Shown here: piece after piece, positions 34,170-34,638 of the stretch
Layout of the letters: each line of letters starts with the position of its first letter
How positions within the stretch are numbered: the stretch's first letter is position 1
From: Hyphomicrobiales bacterium
GTDB lineage: Bacteria; Pseudomonadota; Alphaproteobacteria; Rhizobiales; Beijerinckiaceae
Direction of reading: 5' to 3'
Assembly (NCBI GenBank): GCA_019247795.1
Contig: JAFBAK010000344.1
Location: 1-34,638, forward strand
Length of the DNA stretch: 34,638 nucleotides
Notes under the pieces: generated by a model
Told to the model about the DNA's origin: nothing
Databases searched by the model: none
Seen by the model: only the letters and a program-made list of their open reading frames with translations
Translations under genes and position numbers: made by a program

Positions 34170-34638
34170 GCCTCGAGATCGCGATCTCCATCGTCATGAC
34201 GCTCGTGATCGCGGCGACGCCGATCCTGCTCGCCGGCCTCGGCGAGCTCGTGGTGGAGAAGAGCGGCGTGCTCAATCTCGGTGTCGAAGGCATGATGCTC
34301 GTCGGCGCGGTCGCGGGCTTCATCACCGCATCGCTGACGGGGTTCACACCGGCCGGCTATGCGGCTGCCGCATTCGCGGGGCTTTGCGCCTCTCTCCTCT
34401 TCGGCGTGCTCGCCTTGACGATCGGGGCGAACCAGGTGGCGACCGGCCTTGCGCTCACCATTTTCGGTACGGGGCTTTCCTCGCTCGCGGGCGCGGGCTT
34501 CGTCGGCACGACGATCGCGAGGCTTCCGGCTTTGTTTCCTCAGAGCATCGCCGGTCATCCGATCCTTCGCCTCGCGTTCGGCTACGACGTCATCGTCTAT
34601 CTTTCGATCGCGCTCACGCTTGCCGCCGCGTGGTTCCT
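34166..34638 (+). CDS. BMP-type nucleoside/purine ABC transporter permease 2 (partial)
   Basis: 157 complete codons before the window ends. The ATG overlaps the permease 1 stop by 4 nt (ATGA). ATPILLAGLGELVVEKSGVL then NLGVEGMMLVGAVAGF is the classical start of the second permease of BMP-type importers, and GANQVATGLALTIFGTGLS continues it. It should pair with permease 1. A substrate-binding protein gene is expected next but lies outside the window. Confidence 0.93.
   Translation, partial: MSLEIAISIVMTLVIAATPILLAGLGELVVEKSGVLNLGVEGMMLVGAVAGFITASLTGFTPAGYAAAAFAGLCASLLFGVLALTIGANQVATGLALTIFGTGLSSLAGAGFVGTTIARLPALFPQSIAGHPILRLAFGYDVIVYLSIALTLAAAWF

Noticed and set aside
1-34638. CRISPR arrays, insertion sequences, prophage, toxin-antitoxin or other defence systems
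   Set aside because: Looked for repeats with regular spacers, transposase motifs, phage structural genes and small paired ORFs; none found.

Overview
The window is GC-rich, densely packed bacterial chromosome with ordinary housekeeping content. It most resembles an alphaproteobacterium of the Hyphomicrobiales (Rhizobiales). The pointers are an ExoR-like periplasmic Sel1 protein behind ilvD, the rplM-rpsI-argC order with a short-type argC, a DUF983-NUDIX pair, a Rhizobiales-type porin fragment, a membrane-bound PuuD urate oxidase, and a fused allantoinase/OHCU decarboxylase. I cannot name the genus. I see no transposases, phage genes, CRISPR arrays or rRNA.

Layout. 1-5,000: exoR-like (partial), ilvD and a PCMT-like methyltransferase on the minus strand, tRNA-Cys on the plus strand, a small unknown ORF, and a LuxR/NarL-type regulator whose receiver domain has lost its phosphorylation residues. 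5,000-8,240: a tight degP-like / GNAT / rarA operon. 8,400-14,300: an amidase translationally coupled to a tiny GatC/AtzG-like partner, two small exported or membrane proteins, a GST, isovaleryl-CoA dehydrogenase, and an alginate-lyase-fold protein that seems to lack catalytic residues. 14,450-16,600: argC, then rplM-rpsI with a visible promoter and a strong terminator. 16,670-20,230: a thioesterase divergent from an enoyl-CoA hydratase, a porin-like fragment, DUF983 and NUDIX.

20,300-34,638 is the most coherent part, a purine salvage and urate degradation locus built as two divergent units around 26,088-26,274. Leftward: puuE-uraD fusion, allC-like hydrolase, puuD, pdxY, proC. Rightward: uraH, xdhA, xdhB, xdhC, then a BMP-type (nucleoside/purine) ABC transporter ATPase and two permeases, the second cut by the window end. 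Read together, purines are imported, oxidised by xanthine dehydrogenase to urate, oxidised by membrane-bound PuuD to 5-hydroxyisourate, opened by UraH, decarboxylated by UraD to S-allantoin, opened by PuuE to allantoate, and attacked by the AllC-like hydrolase. The later ureidoglycolate/glyoxylate steps, the periplasmic binding protein and a dedicated regulator are not in the window.

I did not find a clearly new multi-gene system. The best leads are the degenerate regulator with a phased repeat array in its own promoter, the substituted AlgL-fold protein, the amidase with its small partner, the stand-alone porin N-terminus, and the coupling of pdxY and proC to the urate operon.
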